Assembly (NCBI GenBank): GCA_020205615.1
Contig: CM035162.1
Location: forward strand, 44,506,464-44,570,463
Direction: 5' to 3'
DNA length: 64,000 nt
From: Panax quinquefolius
Taxonomy: Eukaryota; Streptophyta; Magnoliopsida; Apiales; Araliaceae
Shown: one piece after another, positions 44,615-57,047 of the stretch
Layout of the letters: every line of letters begins with the position of its first letter
How positions within the stretch are numbered: position 1 is the first letter of the stretch
Position numbers and translations under genes: made by a program
The notes under the pieces: model-generated
The model's input: only the letters and a program-made list of their open reading frames with translations
What the model was told of the DNA's origin: nothing
The model's database searches: none

Positions 44615-45425
44615 TAAACGCAAAGCAGTAAGCTGTAGTTGGTAAGCAACGAATCAGGCAAGTCTTTCAGTTCCTATTTGCTATGTGAACTTGGTGATTA
44701 ACTGTTTTAAATCTTTATTGCAAATAACATGATGTGTTATATATATGTTGAAAGTATGAAACATTAAAGTCAATCTATGACTACGTTGATTGGATAAAGC
44801 ATGATGATTGAGTAAGGAACTCAATCTTTATATTTGTCGTATGAACTGTAACATGTATGTGATGTTAGTACAATGTTTATGAGATATATGTTGATGCATG
44901 TTATTATATGCTACGTGATACATAAAAACTGTTAGATTTTGCTGGGCTGTTGAGCTCAACCTTGCAAATAACCATTTTTACAGGTTAAAGATTGAAGATG
45001 TCACTATGTGCTACTTGAATGAAGTGGTTCAGAAATAATATACGAAGACTTATATTTTTAGCTAAAGTGGCTATTTCTTTAAACCATGATTAGGACTCAT
45101 GAGATGTGTATGTTTTATGATGTATAGTTTTATATTGAGTTGTAAAGCTAGAGTTAGAGTTATCTGATATGTAAAGGTTATCGGATTGAAATGTAAAATT
45201 TTATATGATAACAATGATAAAGCGAATCATAAAATAAGATTGATTCAAAGACATGTAGTTGATAAAGGTTTTGATTTAGAGAATTAAAGTAAGAAGACAT
45301 AAAAGTTTAAATTATTTCGCATTTTATAAAGTTTAACATCGAATAATGATGTAAAATCAGAAGGTAGATGTGTTATTAACAACCAAAGTTGAGATTTAAA
45401 TTGTATGAATTTTGGGGTCGTTACA
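44615..45425 (+). repeat. Element E 5' LTR, 3'-terminal fragment
   Basis: Matches 50690-51506 almost base for base from GTAGTTGGTAAGCAACG on. The first ~20 bp are less similar. Everything upstream of the LTR end fragment is missing. Confidence 0.9.
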
Positions 45426-45427
45426 GT

Positions 45428-45439
45428 TGGTATCAAAGC
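45428..45439 (+). promoter_or_regulatory. Primer-binding site of element E
   Basis: TGGTATCAAAGC, two bases after the terminal CA. Confidence 0.88.
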
Positions 45440-45442
45440 TAT

Positions 45443-46444
45443 AGGTTATAAACCTTAGGTAGGAGTACCGTAGGCTATAACCTTAGAGAAGGAATGTGAA
45501 GATAATGAAAGAATAAGCTCAGATAGAGTTTGAACAATAAGAAGTAATTTAAGAAACGTATAGAGAAGGGATTAAAACATGCGTGAGGGGATTCAAAAAG
45601 AAAATCTCGCAGGATTATAAGAGTTGAATGTGGGGTTACCCAACTCCAATAATAAGAATGTAAGGTGATAATAAATAGACAATGTCTATAAGAAGAGAAT
45701 GATAAAGAAGTTAAGAATAGAAAGTTATAGTTAAGTATGGTACAGTTGTACTCTTTAGTAGTTGATGTATGGTATCTGAGCTAAACAATTCCTTCATAGA
45801 GTGAAGGTATATATGAACTAGCAACTTGAAACCTAGTTTGTTGGTTGTTTGTGGGAAACCACTCAGCGTACCATATTGAAACTGGTAGAGACTCGATGTG
45901 TACCAAGTCTAGAAAATGGATACGTATGATGAAAATGTAGAACTTGAATGAAATGTTGAACGATATAAATGAAGTTGGAAATTCTTAAAGCAAGAATTGT
46001 TATATAAACAAGAAGATTCAAAGAAGAATCTTGAAGAGATATGTAGATAAGAAATGGGAGTTACCTAACTCCAATAGCCAAGATAACGAATAATGTCGTA
46101 AAGAAAGGAAAGAAATGGGATCGTAAAACAAAACGATCACGAGTTAAGAAAAGAATTTTAAGGGAGATGATTATAGAATAAGATCATGACGTGATCTGTT
46201 TAAGTTATAAAAGAAAGATGGTCTGTAATGTTTGAATAATTATAGCTTGATGCTATGAAGATAATGTACTATGAAATAGTACAAGATAACTCACGAGGAG
46301 TTATAGATAAGGTGATACAAGGAATTCGTATCGAGCAAAGAGCAAGTTAAGAGTAAGATAGAGTTAGGTGGGATTTTAATTGAGGACTCGTGTGATGGCT
46401 GAATTATACAAACCTTTGTATGGGTGAGGGTTTTGTGCTTGCAC
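45443..46444 (+). other. Run of short perfect hairpins, element E
   Basis: 45443-45455 AGGTT/AACCT; 45515-45531 AAGCTC/GAGTTT; 45631-45648 TGGGGTT/AACTCCA; 45675-45689 ATAGAC/GTCTAT; 45980-45998 AATTCTT/AAGAATT; 46013-46032 AAGATTC/GAATCTT; 46057-46072 GGAGTT/AACTCC; 46119-46138 GATCGT/ACGATC; 46181-46197 AGATCA/TGATCT; 46242-46256 ATAGC/GCTAT; 46266-46282 GTACTAT/ATAGTAC; 46286-46304 ATAACTC/GAGTTAT; 46406-46421 ATACAAA/TTTGTAT; 46435-46444 GTGC/GCAC. At least five have a positional counterpart in A. Confidence 0.7.
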
Positions 46445-48164
46445 TTGGTTTATCACATTGATAATCATTGGAATGTAGGTGTCGCGCTATCAATGTATAT
46501 GTGGTGAAAAGGTGATTCTTTCCTCATGTGTATATTTGGTAGTTAGAAACTATTAAGATTAGTCAGATATTATTAGGATTAGGTGCGGTTCTTAAAACTA
46601 ATGCATATGGTAAGTTTGTGACTCACAATAATATTGTATGTTTTAAACCCCTCAGCGAATGGACGCCTATGGTCTGACTAGGATAAGTTCTTAAACTCAT
46701 ATTATTGTGCCAAGTCATGAACTTCCAATGTGCGTTAAGTTTGATGAACTGGGGTATAATTAAGTGTGAATGGAGTGTTGAGGATGATAGGAATAGATAG
46801 ACCTATTAAGCAATGAATCAATATAGAAAGTGGAGACATTGGTTTTTCCAAATCTTCTAGCCATGCTAGACTTCAAAATTTTTGACATCAAGCTAAATTC
46901 GCACTATGTGCCTTTTTAAAATGAATTTTTACTCTCAACGCATGGTGACAAATGTGTATGTGTGGACTTCGGGACACCGACACATCGTTACCTGTTCAGA
47001 TATGATATCACTAAAACTGATTTTCAAAGATTTTTGAACTGTTTAAAGAATAGTCTATGCTAATTGTTTCGGCTAGACGAAAATGATTTGAAAATATCAA
47101 AATGTATTTTATATCATTAATGCATCATGGAACCTGGTGCAAAGATGATAAAAACGATGGAGTTATCAATGCAAAAATTTATTAGTGTTGGATGTGATCT
47201 AAGGATCGTCAGCCCACTATGGTATGATGTAGTATGACAAAGTCACAAAATGACGAAATCCTCAAACAGACTGTAAATACAGTGCGGTATCATGACGTCA
47301 TAAAATGATTTTTGAGATTTCTTTAAGATACGAGAATATATATAGGTGTGTATATGTATATTTCGATTGATGGTCGAATTGTTGTAGAAGTCTATGCTAT
47401 TTGATTCAGTTAGACGATTATTGAAAGATGTTCATGAAATTCAAGGGTTTATTGAAAAGTTGTGCCAAACCAAATTGTTTTGGTGCGGATTTAGATGTTG
47501 AAAAGCTGAGGTGAACAACCCTGTAAAAGGGGACATGTTATCGGAGACAATGGTTACGAAAGTAATGCATATAGTCGTTACGAAGTTAAGATGTAATACG
47601 TTGTGCACGACGTAGGGGTACGATAGGCTGATCACCTAGAGTACTTGCAGAGAGTGTTTTCAGTCTGTGTAATTGCTAAACATTCTGTTAAAGATGGTTT
47701 ATGGTGGTGATGAACTGTTAAACCTGGGAAAGAGTTCAAGGTTCGTATAGTCTTATGATTGTTAAAGGTTCAAGTCGAGATACTTGATAACCTAAGGACG
47801 TAGTTCAAGGTCTTATGACCCCTCATCATAATTTGGAATCTTTTGAATTCCTGTTATTCATATCGTTTCCCAATTATTGAGCAATTATGGAAGATTCTTA
47901 TTATTCTGTAAGGTGAAAGTGGAAAGGATGAGAAAAATTAAGCAAAACATAATAATTTCAAGAAAGAAATGAAATTCCAGAAGAAGAGAAAATGTGAAAC
48001 TCTTAGAAGATGAAGAGGTGAGGAATATGATGATCTTAGAAAGATTCTTCGAGAAAGAATTTGGTTGCAGAACCTAATGAATAAATAGAGATTAACATAA
48101 AATCTATTTTGATAAATGGAAGGAACGAATATTAGTAAGTCAAAATTTCGAGGACAAAATTCTT

Positions 48165-48179
48165 AGAAGAAAGGGTGAA
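48165..48179 (+). promoter_or_regulatory. Polypurine tract of element E
   Basis: AGAAGAAAGGGTGAA directly before the 3' LTR, preceded by AATTTCGAGGACAAAATT, the counterpart of the A string at 13961-13978. Confidence 0.85.
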
Positions 48180-49385
48180 TGTAATATCCCCAGTGTTTAT
48201 GATAACGATCCTTAGAAAAGGAAATGAAAGGGTTAATGAATATATAATAATCAAGATATAATTGAGTTCAAGTGAAAGCTTATGAAATAAAACTTACAAG
48301 AATTTATTATGAAGAATGGTGGTAGTGGTAATAAATAAAACCTATATTAAGATAATGTGTTGAAGTTATTCAATGATAAATTTTGAAAATAGATTTGGTG
48401 AAAACCGTGTAAGGGAGGTTTCGTTGATTAGAGGACGAGAATCCTTATAAGGGGGAAAGATGTGACAAAGAATTTTTATAAATTATTAAAATAAGAATTT
48501 AATAATTAAAATTCTTATTATGAGATATTTTGAGTTTGAGTATGTATATATATATGCTATATATATGTTGAAATATATGATCTAGTGTGAAGAGAAATAT
48601 ATATTTATATATTGGGAAAGTGAGGTTTAATAGTTAAATTAACTATTGAAGAAATTAAATAAATTTTGTAATTAATTTTAAATATTTATTGAATTAAATA
48701 AATATTTTAATTTATTTATTTATTGAGATAAATATATGGTTGATAAAGTTGTGGTGAATTAATTTAGTAACTAAATTAATTAATGATAATTAAATTGAGT
48801 GTTGATAATTTTATTTGAAAGATTTAATTTAAGGAAAAATAATTAAATTAAATCATTTGCTTAATATTTAAGAAGATAATTAAATTAAATGAATTATTTA
48901 ATTTAATGGAAATAAATAAAATAAATAAAGTGATGTTTCTAATTTATTAATTAAATTGGATATATAATTATTTAATCATTTATTATAAGCATAATTATAA
49001 TAAGAATATAATTATTATAATTATAAATTATAAGCTATTAAAATGGGTTACATGTGTGACAAGTGTAACTATATAATATAAATATTATTTAAATAATTTA
49101 GTATGGGAATTAGTGTGTAACCAAACGTAGCCTTATGGCTTTTGGTTATTTTAACTGATGTGAGCCTTTTTGTTTTTTAACCTGGCGTACGTGGGGAAAA
49201 GGGGTCAATGTATATTATGCGTATTATTTTCCTAAAGGCTAAAGAACAGAGAGTTTAGAGAGGAAGAAAACACAGTGTTAGAAAGAAATTGAGGGAGCTA
49301 GAGAGGAAATTAAGAGTTCTCTGTGAATTAGGAATCAAGGGAACAAGCTTTGGAAATATCATCTTTTCTAAATCAAGGATTAAAG

Positions 49386-51061
49386 GTATAATCTATTCCT
49401 AATTCTAACTCTTAGTTTTGTAATATCTATTCTCTGTGACTTGAAATTTTATTGGATTAGGGTTTGGATTGTTGATTATATGGATATATAATCTGATAAT
49501 TATCATACATAAGTAATCTTTAGTGATCAAATTCATGAATTTGGTTTGTAGAAAGAAAATTAAATAAATAAAGTGTTTATGTTATAGAATATGGCTTAGA
49601 AAGTACAAAATTCCATGGTCAATAGTTGTTATAATATGCAAATCGATGTTGGATTATGTTAGTATGTTAAGAAACGATAGTGGTGTAGTTTAAATCGTGT
49701 CAATTGATTAAGAAACGAATTCGTGGCGATCGAATTCGCTAAAAGTGTAAAAATTGATGAAATTGGTAAAATTGGGGTTTTGATTCTTTAAAATTGAATA
49801 TATATAATGTTTATGTAGTGAGAATGAAGAGTGACATGTTCAGGGAGGTTATCACAAAATTTTGGTTGTTAAGTTTTGTGAAATTCAATGGAATTGGTTT
49901 GAGTTGGTGTGTTGGTGCAATAGCGAGAGTTGGTTTGGTTTACATGTGTAAAGTGGCAATTTCTTAATTAGTCTTCATGATGTCACATTGCTGTCAAATG
50001 CATTAGCTTGCGTGTTGCAAGTGTAAAGCTTGAGGCGGTAGCAATTGTGTGCGTGTGCCTCGAGCCTAAAGCGAGAGAAGTCTGCATCTATTTGAGGATT
50101 GTCAAGCAAGGGTCTAATGTAGTTTAGCATGCAAGATAATGATGTAGAGACATAAGTGAAGAACTTAACCATATGTTAAGTACCAATTAAAAGAAATAAC
50201 TTGAAAGTATAAAATAAAAAATTAAATAATGATAGGAAGGTTAAGTTAATTAATTTAACCAACCTAATATACATCTAAAAGGATGTAGATGCAAGATTGT
50301 AAGAACATGACTAAATGTTATATAACCATTTGAATGAAGTAATTTAAAAGTATGAGATGGAAGTTGATTTAATTAACTTTAATGAAGATAATACATTAAT
50401 ATAATGTAATATCAAGCTATGACGACTTAACTAAATGTTAAGTGTCGATTAAAAGAGAAGTATAAAGAAATACGAGACGAAGGTTAACTAAAATAATGTT
50501 AACAACCATTATATGTCTAAGGTGATATAAAGACATGGTTGAAAACTTAAACACTAGATTGAACATCGAGTGATGATTAGAAGGAAATGTTTTGAAATAA
50601 AGGTTAAGATGAAGAGTCAATGCTATCTAATTGATTTCATTTTATATATGTAACTGATGCTTGTATATATGAACTTCTAAACTATTGTAGGATAAATATA
50701 AGCGATGAAGTCGTAGTTGGTAAGCAACGAATCAGGCAAGTCTTTCAGTTCCTATTTGCTATGTGAACTTGGTGATTAACTATTTTAAATCTTTATTGCA
50801 AATAACATGATGTGTTATATATATGTTGAAAGTATGAAACATTAAAGTCAATCTATGACTACGTTGATTGAATAAAGTATGCTGATTGAGTAAGGAACTC
50901 AATCTTTATATTTGTCGTATGAACTGTAACATGTACGTGATGTTAGTACAATGTTTATGAGATATATGTTGATGCATGTTATTATATGCTACGTGATGCA
51001 TGAAAACTGTTAGATTTTATTGGGTTGTCGAGCTCAACCTTGCAAATAACCATTTTTGTAG
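49386..51061 (+). other. Candidate LTR leader intron, element E
   Basis: Donor AAAG|GTATAA, the same nine-base string as in element A. CGAGCTCAACCTTGC is near 51029; acceptor TTTTTGTAG ends at 51061 (the 5' LTR copy has TTTTTACAG ending at 44983). The tandem repeats lie inside. Confidence 0.45.
50155..50640 (+). repeat. Four-unit degenerate tandem repeat in E LTR
   Basis: Units begin near 50155, 50303, 50420 and 50535 with (G)ACTTAACTAAATGTTAAG-like strings, followed by ATTAAAAG, AGTATAAA, GAAGGTTAA and a TCTAAGG(A/T)GATATA-type end. Period is 115-148 bp. Confidence 0.75.
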
Positions 51062-51506
51062 GTTAAAGATTAAAGATGTCACTATGTGCTACTTGAATGA
51101 AGTGGTTCAGAAATAATATACAAAGACTTATATTTTTAGCTAAAGTGGCTATTTCTTTAAACCATGATTAGGACTCATGAGATGTATTAAATTTTTTATG
51201 ATGTATAGTTTTATATTGAGTTATAAAGCTAGAGTTAGAGTTATCTGATATGTAAAGGTTATCGGATTGAAATGTAAAATTTTATATGATAACAATGATA
51301 AAGCGAATCATAAAATAAGATTGATTCAAAGACATGTAGTTGATAAAGGTTTTGATTCAGGGAATTAAAGTAAGAAGACATAAAAGTTTAAATTATTTCG
51401 CATTTTATAAAGTTTAACATCGAATAATGATGTAAAATCAGAAGGTAGATGCGTTATTAACGACCAAAGTTGAAATTTAAATTGTATGAATTTTGGGGTC
51501 GTTACA

Positions 51507-52134
51507 GCATTCGTGGTAGCTAATCGCGCAAGGGCATCTGATGTAGTGTTGTCTGATCTATCTACCCCATGAAAAGTAAACGACTCAAAGTACTAAATCC
51601 GATCCTTTACCTCTGCCAAATATTTTATCATTCTTGCCCCCAGGCTTCATACTCCCCCGAAATCTGTTTGACCACCAGCTTAGAGTCACTAAAGATCGTC
51701 AACCTCTGAACCTCAAGGCTCTTCGCCAGTTGAAGTCTGGCCAAGATCGCTTCATACTCTGCCTCATTATTAGTCGCCCTGAATCCGAAGCAGATTGCCT
51801 ACTGCTCTTTAAATCCCTCTAGGCTCGTCAAAATGATCCCAGCCCTACTAGTATCTGTAGTTGAAGATCCATCCACAAACAATGTCCACGAACTCTGAGT
51901 CTGTATATTCACGACTGTCTTACCAACCCCTTTTGAAACCTTCGTAGAATAATCTGCCTCGGTGAACGAACACTCTACCACAAAGTTTACCAGTGCCTGA
52001 CCCTTCATCGCTGTCCGGGGATAATATTCTAACACGAACTGAGTCAATTCCATTGCCCATGCTACGAGCCGGCCCGAGACGGCTGGCTTGCCTAATACCT
52101 TCTTCAACAGTTGATCAATATACACCACGACCAA
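51507..52134 (-). pseudogene. F RNase H
   Basis: The frame 51799-52134 has WAMELTQF, QALVNFVVE and SSWTLFVDGSS. In shifted frame to about 51630 come NNEAEYEAIL, LQLAKSLEV and FSDSKLVVKQI. FVDGSS and NNEAEYEA are the acidic motifs of the second RNase H domain of Tat-type elements. It ends at the junction with E, so the last part is missing. Confidence 0.85.
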
Positions 52135-53180
52135 TCGACCTTGGAAGTACTACCGAAGGTTACGACTAATAATAATTAGCGCATAGGCAAATTTCTCAAG
52201 GTTTGGATACCTTGTTTATGCATCCCAAAGGGCATGATTCACTTAATAAAATGGATGATGTACGCCACTAACTTCCTGAACCAATAACGCTCCAATAGCC
52301 AGTGAACTAACTGCTAAGTATAGGTACAAGGGTTCGGACGGAACCTATTTCACCAATAACGGGACCGATGACAAGTACCTTTTTATCCCTTGGAAGGCGT
52401 CCTCACAATCCGAAGTCCAATGGAAGGTCTTCTTATTCTTCGGCCCTTTCAACGTATCAAAAAATGGCAAACACCTTTTTGCTAACTTGGACATGAATCG
52501 CCTCAGAGTTGCAATCTGACCCGTCAAATATTGAACATCCTTATATGACTGGGGTGACTTCATGTCCAAGATCGCTTTTATCTTCTCTGGATTTGCATCA
52601 ATCCCCCTTTCACTGATGAGATATCCCAAAAACTTTCCCTCGCCTAATCCGAAGGTACACTTCGTCGGATTTAATCTGAGTTTGTATTGCCTAACTATTT
52701 CAAAGCAATCCTCCAGATCGTCCAGATGGCCTCGTATCGACATGCTTTTGACAATCATATTATCTACATAAACCTCCATAGTTCTTCCCAACTGTTTAGA
52801 GACACCATGTTCATCATCCTCAGATATATAGCCCCGACATTCAATAATCTGAAAGTCATGTTCTTATAAGCATAGACCAACATGTGTGTGATGAATGTCG
52901 TCTTCAGGATATCTTCTTTGCACATCAGGATCTGATGATATCCTGAAAAGGCGTCCATAAAACTGAGTAAAGCATACCCCAAGGTGGCGTCGATCAATTA
53001 GTCAATGTGAAGGAGCGGGTAAAAATCCTTCGGACACGCCTTGTTCAAATCTGTGTAGTCGATGCAAACCCGCCACTTCCCGTTATGCTTCTAAACCAAC
53101 ACCACATTCACCATCCATTCTGAATAATCAATTTCGAAAATGAAGTCTGCTGCTAAGAGTTTTGCAATATCCTCATCAAT
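52135..53180 (-). pseudogene. F reverse transcriptase
   Basis: From the start: KLLAADFIFEIDYSEWMVNV, KHNGKWRVCIDYTDLNKAC, then stops at about 53090 and 52999, ALLSFMDAFSGYHQI, TTFITHML, and the catalytic box YVDN (52758-52770 region) in place of YVDD. After that come CTFGLGEGKFLGYLISERGI and an RT-RNase H connection with HWTSDCEDAF. The Asp-to-Asn change alone would be expected to abolish activity. Several stops and a frame change near 52780 also break it. Confidence 0.88.
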
Positions 53181-53500
53181 TATCTTTTATCGTTCCAGAG
53201 CAAAAATCCTCCTTTTTCTGCTGAACTGGTTTCTTTGATGGGTCCATGTGTAGCATATATACAACCACCCACCTTCTGATCTACCCCTGACATATCACTA
53301 GGGACCCAATCAAATATGTCTACATAACACTGCAATAACTCCACCAAATTCGTTTGGAAAGGTTCCTGTAATCCAGCCCCAATCCTAACCGTCTTATCCT
53401 TGTTCCCTGGTACCAGCTCTACTTCCTCCGTTTCTTCGGCATGTATGACCTGTGGTTTGGTATTGACTTCAGTGAATGGCTCAATTTCAGTAACCATGGT
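53181..53500 (-). pseudogene. F protease-RT linker
   Basis: A 105-codon frame with EEVELVPGNKDKTVRIGAG, LLQCYVDIFDWVPSDMSGVD and IKETSSAEKGGF, corresponding to the segment before the RT fingers in Tat elements (the ADVFAW...DMPGI region). It ends in frame with AEKGG rather than the usual RRR string, so it is decayed. Confidence 0.75.
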
Positions 53501-54000
53501 TTATTTCTGCTTGCTTACACCCACCCCCAAAGAGATCAGTGAGTTCCTATAACATCTCCTTTCCAAATCCAGATCTCCCGCCACTTCGCCGACACCATTC
53601 GGTGTAGGGAATTTAATTTTAAAGTTAGGGATAGATGTCATCGCTGGTAGTGCGATCAAAGCTAGTCTTCCCAAGATAGCGTTATATACTGAATCCACAT
53701 ACACTACGAAGAATCTACACATAACCTCCACCTGCTGAGGGGTTGTTCCGAAGATCACTGGTAGTTCGATGGTCCCTGTAACTTTCATCGGTTCGTTGCT
53801 GAAACCGTACAAAGGCGGCTCTTACCTGATCTCCATCTTCCTTCCGCCTAAGTCCATCCTTTGATAGGCAAGAGCGTACAAAATATCCACTGACGAGCTA
53901 TTGTCTATCATCATCTGCTTCATGTCCACTGAGCCCACCTGTGCCGTGATCACCAAAGCCCGCTCATGCGATTCAATGGGTTATGTAGGGAAATCTTCAT
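53501..54000 (-). pseudogene. F aspartic protease
   Basis: Upstream part (53990-53820): RALVITAQV, MMIDNSSSVDILYALAYQRM, which contains the protease active-site region of Tat elements (usually DNGSS or DGGSS; the Gly is Ser). After a stop near 53822 the frame 53812-53501 continues LYGFSNEPMKVTGTIELPV, YNAILGRLALIALPA and IKFPTPNGVGEVAGD. Strong match to the Tat protease layout. Confidence 0.85.
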
Positions 54001-55200
54001 CCGTAAATGATATGACCGAACCCGGGTAGGGTCTTTCCTTTCGAATTGTTTGTTCGAATACCGACATCACTGCATCTAGAAACCCTCGCCATTTCTTTCA
54101 TATGACTTTCCCTACCGATCCTCCTATAATCAAATCTACCACTTGGAAAAATATCATAGTTGGATCTTATTGTTGTGGTTGGGTAGTTAGATTCGGCGAT
54201 TGGGGGATTACTGGGTTGTCGTGCCCCCGTAGTCTCACGACCCGCTACGTACTCAACCAGTATTCCATTTTGCACGTTTTTTTCGATTAGATCCATGAGT
54301 CCCCAACATGTGTCTGTGGAGTGTCTAGCATCCCCGTGGTAATCGTAATACTTTTTTGGGTTCCCCTTATTTGCCTTTATGTTGTCCTTCGGTGGCTCGA
54401 AATAAAGCTTATCTCCGATATACTCCAGGATGGTAGCCCGATCAGTGTTTAGCCTTGTATAGATTTTGTTGATAGTAGCCTTCGGGTGAGGAGGACGTCC
54501 TGATCCCAAACTTGGTTTATCATTATTAAACTTTCTCTAGTACTCGTCCGACCTATTTTCATCCTTATAACTACTCTTGTCTTTTACTTTTGGTTTCTCT
54601 GAAGGACCATGCTTCAAATTGTTCATAGCCCTTCGACTTTTTTGAAAGCTTAGTCCAAGCTCTTTAGATGGTTGAACATCACCTTCTTCACTAGATTTTC
54701 TGACCTCCCAAGGTACAACCCATTCTAAAACAATCCCACCGCCTGAGGGTTGTTCAGATTTGAGACTTGGCTGACCGCCTCGCGGAACCGTTTAACATAT
54801 TAGCCCAAGGTCTCGTTTGAATATTTTTGAACCTGAGATAATGACCCGGTAGGCTTCCCCCTACATTTATTACTGTCGAACCGAGCGTGGAATTTGTCGC
54901 ACAGCTCCTCCCATGAGGAGATTGAGTTCAGCGCCAGAGTCATCATCCACTGTCTGGCATCCTTTCGTAAAGTCGTTATGAACATATGACACTTGGAAGC
55001 ATCCGAGTAATCATAGTAATCCATTAACCAATCTTATGCCAAGCTATGTTCGTAAGGGTCTCTCGAACCATCATAACTTTCCATATAGGGGAGTTTCTTG
55101 CTTGGAACTGCCTTCTCTCGGACAATTTCAGGAGAGAACGGCAATGCTTTTTTACCCGAACTCCCCTTCGCCTATCTGACTTCCGACAACTCCCTCTGAA
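54001..55200 (-). pseudogene. gag: F gag
   Basis: Start region near 55200-55030: KLPYMESYDGSRDPYEHSLA. Then MDYYDYSDASKCHMFITTLR, ARQWMMTLALNSISSWEELC and KFHARF (54800-55024), the retrotransposon gag domain. It continues past a TAA at about 54797 with YVKRFREAVSQVSNL. The C-terminal part (53997-54509) has KKYYDYHGDARHSTDTCWGL, the degenerate zinc-binding string of Tat gag with its first Cys replaced by Tyr. Plus-strand frames here are chance. Confidence 0.82.
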
Positions 55201-56000
55201 TTCCCTATAATTTTTTAGCCAGTGCCTCTACCCCATCAGTCCCCGATGGTGGGGCCTGGTTCTCCCGTCTTCATCGAATGGAAGAAGGTTCTGAATTCCT
55301 TCCATTGCCTTCAGGGTTGGCTACTCCAGAATGGCTTTGATTCTGATTTTTGTCCCACCGAGAACCGTCCAGGCAATGTGTCCTCGATCAATTTTCGGGC
55401 GAACGATCTTTAGATCAACTTCTGCATCTGCTTCTGTCATGGGAACGGCTCCGAAGCCTACTATCGGCTCGTCGAGACTCGTCAGGACGATGTGTCCTCA
55501 ACTGAGCCCCTGGCGATCATCCCCATCTTCGGATATGGCTGGAGGTCGCATCCTCGTTCCCTCCGATCAGAAGTACCATTTCCTGATCATTCTCCTGCCT
55601 TTTCATGAGCAAGGATTTTCATGTGTCGTCTGTCTCCTGTTCCTTCTTGGCCAAGTTGGATCGTCGCTCATCATTCCCTGCGTCTTGGATCTGTGTTCAG
55701 GACAGTGTGTCCCCCACACGATCCCGAACTCTACCATCTTTACTGGCTATGGAGAATAACCTCCTTCGGGGGCCTTCCTCCTTATCGAGGCCCTGTGGTC
55801 CCCCAAAAGGGCTTTGGGGTCCGAGTCTGTCTTGGATACTTTTGGACAGCCCTACCCTGTCCTTCATCGAACCCCGCGGCCCAACCAATCCTTCCCTTGT
55901 TGACTTCCCCACGCCAGAAATTGTTTTACTGTTCACCATAATTCCTACTAGATGACTTCTTGTTATGATTGGAAAATCTCAACACTAGAAAAGCCCTCCT
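55201..56000 (-). other. F leader and gag N-terminal remains
   Basis: Relatively GC-rich compared with the window. No clean frame on the minus strand. Plus-strand frames at 55222-55955 look long only because this strand is C-rich; they carry no domain I recognise. Three copies of a TGTGTCC-containing motif lie at about 55367, 55480 and 55697. CTCCT at 55996-56000 is the left target copy of G. Confidence 0.55.
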
Positions 56001-56300
56001 TGTAAAGCCCCCCGAATCCAGGTACTTGAAACCCGAATTCAGTGCTTCACGATACCATTTCTATGAGCGGAATAATACTAATAATAATAACAATAATATA
56101 AATATTAAACTTAATTTACATAATTATCAGAGTCTAGCTCCCAAGTACGTAACCTTTAATCATTCCTTACAATACATGATAATAAATATATAACATTGTC
56201 TTCATAATATTAAACTATTACATAAGATAACATTGAAATCATTCAGCAACCTTTCCATTTCCCTTGTTCTTAACAGAGCCTTCAGGTTGTTCACACGTAG

Positions 56301-57047
56301 CTGAAAATATTTAAATTAAGCAAGGATGAGCATTTGAGTGTCCAGCAAGTAATAACAATTATATATATAAGCTGAAAGAATTTAAATATTTTCTTTATAC
56401 TACACTTCTACAACAAATCAATAGTTGTGAAGTAATCTGAACCGATAATAATAACATAACAGCCCTCTTTCAAATTTTTAAAACTACGTACTGACTATAA
56501 ATAGGGTTAAGGAGACATACTATGAACATTGTTTTCATTTTCGAAAAGGTTAAACAGAACTTCATATGTAAACCGTTATAACTTACGGGCATGGGGGTGA
56601 TCAGCCCGTTGTATCCTGTATTTATCAATACTACATGCAAGAACGATGTTATCGTTCACTCTGTCCACCTTGGGTGCATAAAAGTTTTTCCCGTGTAAGG
56701 GATGTTCATACTTGTCGGGGTTCCAAACCAAGGCAATTCGGTTGGATAATAATAAGGTTTTATCTTGTTCAACATTAATCTATAATTCAACATATATGTA
56801 TACGGGTAATTAACAAAGGTGTATCAACATGTGATTTAATGCAATGATTATCCAAGTGGGGACACTTGTATAACCATTTATAGAAATTAGCGAACAAAAT
56901 ATATATCTGAATTACCATATACTAACATCTTGACAATCAATGAGCGTATATAATATAGGATTAATAATATGTACAGTAATAATATAATTCTGAAACATTC
57001 TTACTCATATCCATTGCATAAAGAAAATGCAAAGGTAAGATACTTAC
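56301..57047 (-). other. Candidate intron signals in G
   Basis: On the minus strand a donor CATCAG|GTAAGTATC begins at 57047 and a GCTCATCCTTGC box (56333-56320) precedes a TATTTTCAG acceptor ending at 56301. The acceptor side matches A, C and E; the donor is strong but its distance from any promoter is unknown. Confidence 0.3.

Larger units (their letters stand above)
45426..48179 (+). other. Element E internal region, non-coding, homologous to A internal region
   Basis: No frame above 64 codons, and the one at 47441 (minus) is not conserved in A. Blocks shared with 12135-13999 keep their order over the full length. E is about 0.9 kb longer, partly because the GAGTT-type hairpin block occurs twice (45600-45690 and 46010-46140) where A has one. 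Confidence 0.8.
44615..51506 (+). mobile_element. Element E: non-autonomous element with truncated 5' LTR
   Basis: The 3' LTR (48180-51506) is 3327 bp, TGTAATATCCCC...GGGGTCGTTACA. The 5' LTR keeps only its last 811 bp (44615-45425), fused directly to the C2 RNase H remnant. The 2.75-kb interior has a primer site and purine tract but no coding capacity and is homologous to the interior of A. LTR ends of this TGTAAxxxCCCC type are Tekay/Del-like. Confidence 0.9.
48180..51506 (+). repeat. Element E 3' LTR (3327 bp)
   Basis: TG...CA ends; contains an AT-rich 5' third, a GA-rich leader (49240-49330), candidate intron and a four-unit tandem repeat (50155-50640). Minus-strand frames at 49975 and 50438 are chance. 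Confidence 0.92.

Noticed and set aside
55222..55955. Overlapping plus-strand frames of 63-142 codons
   Set aside because: Low-complexity Pro/Ser/Leu-rich products from a C-rich strand, antisense to the F gag leader.
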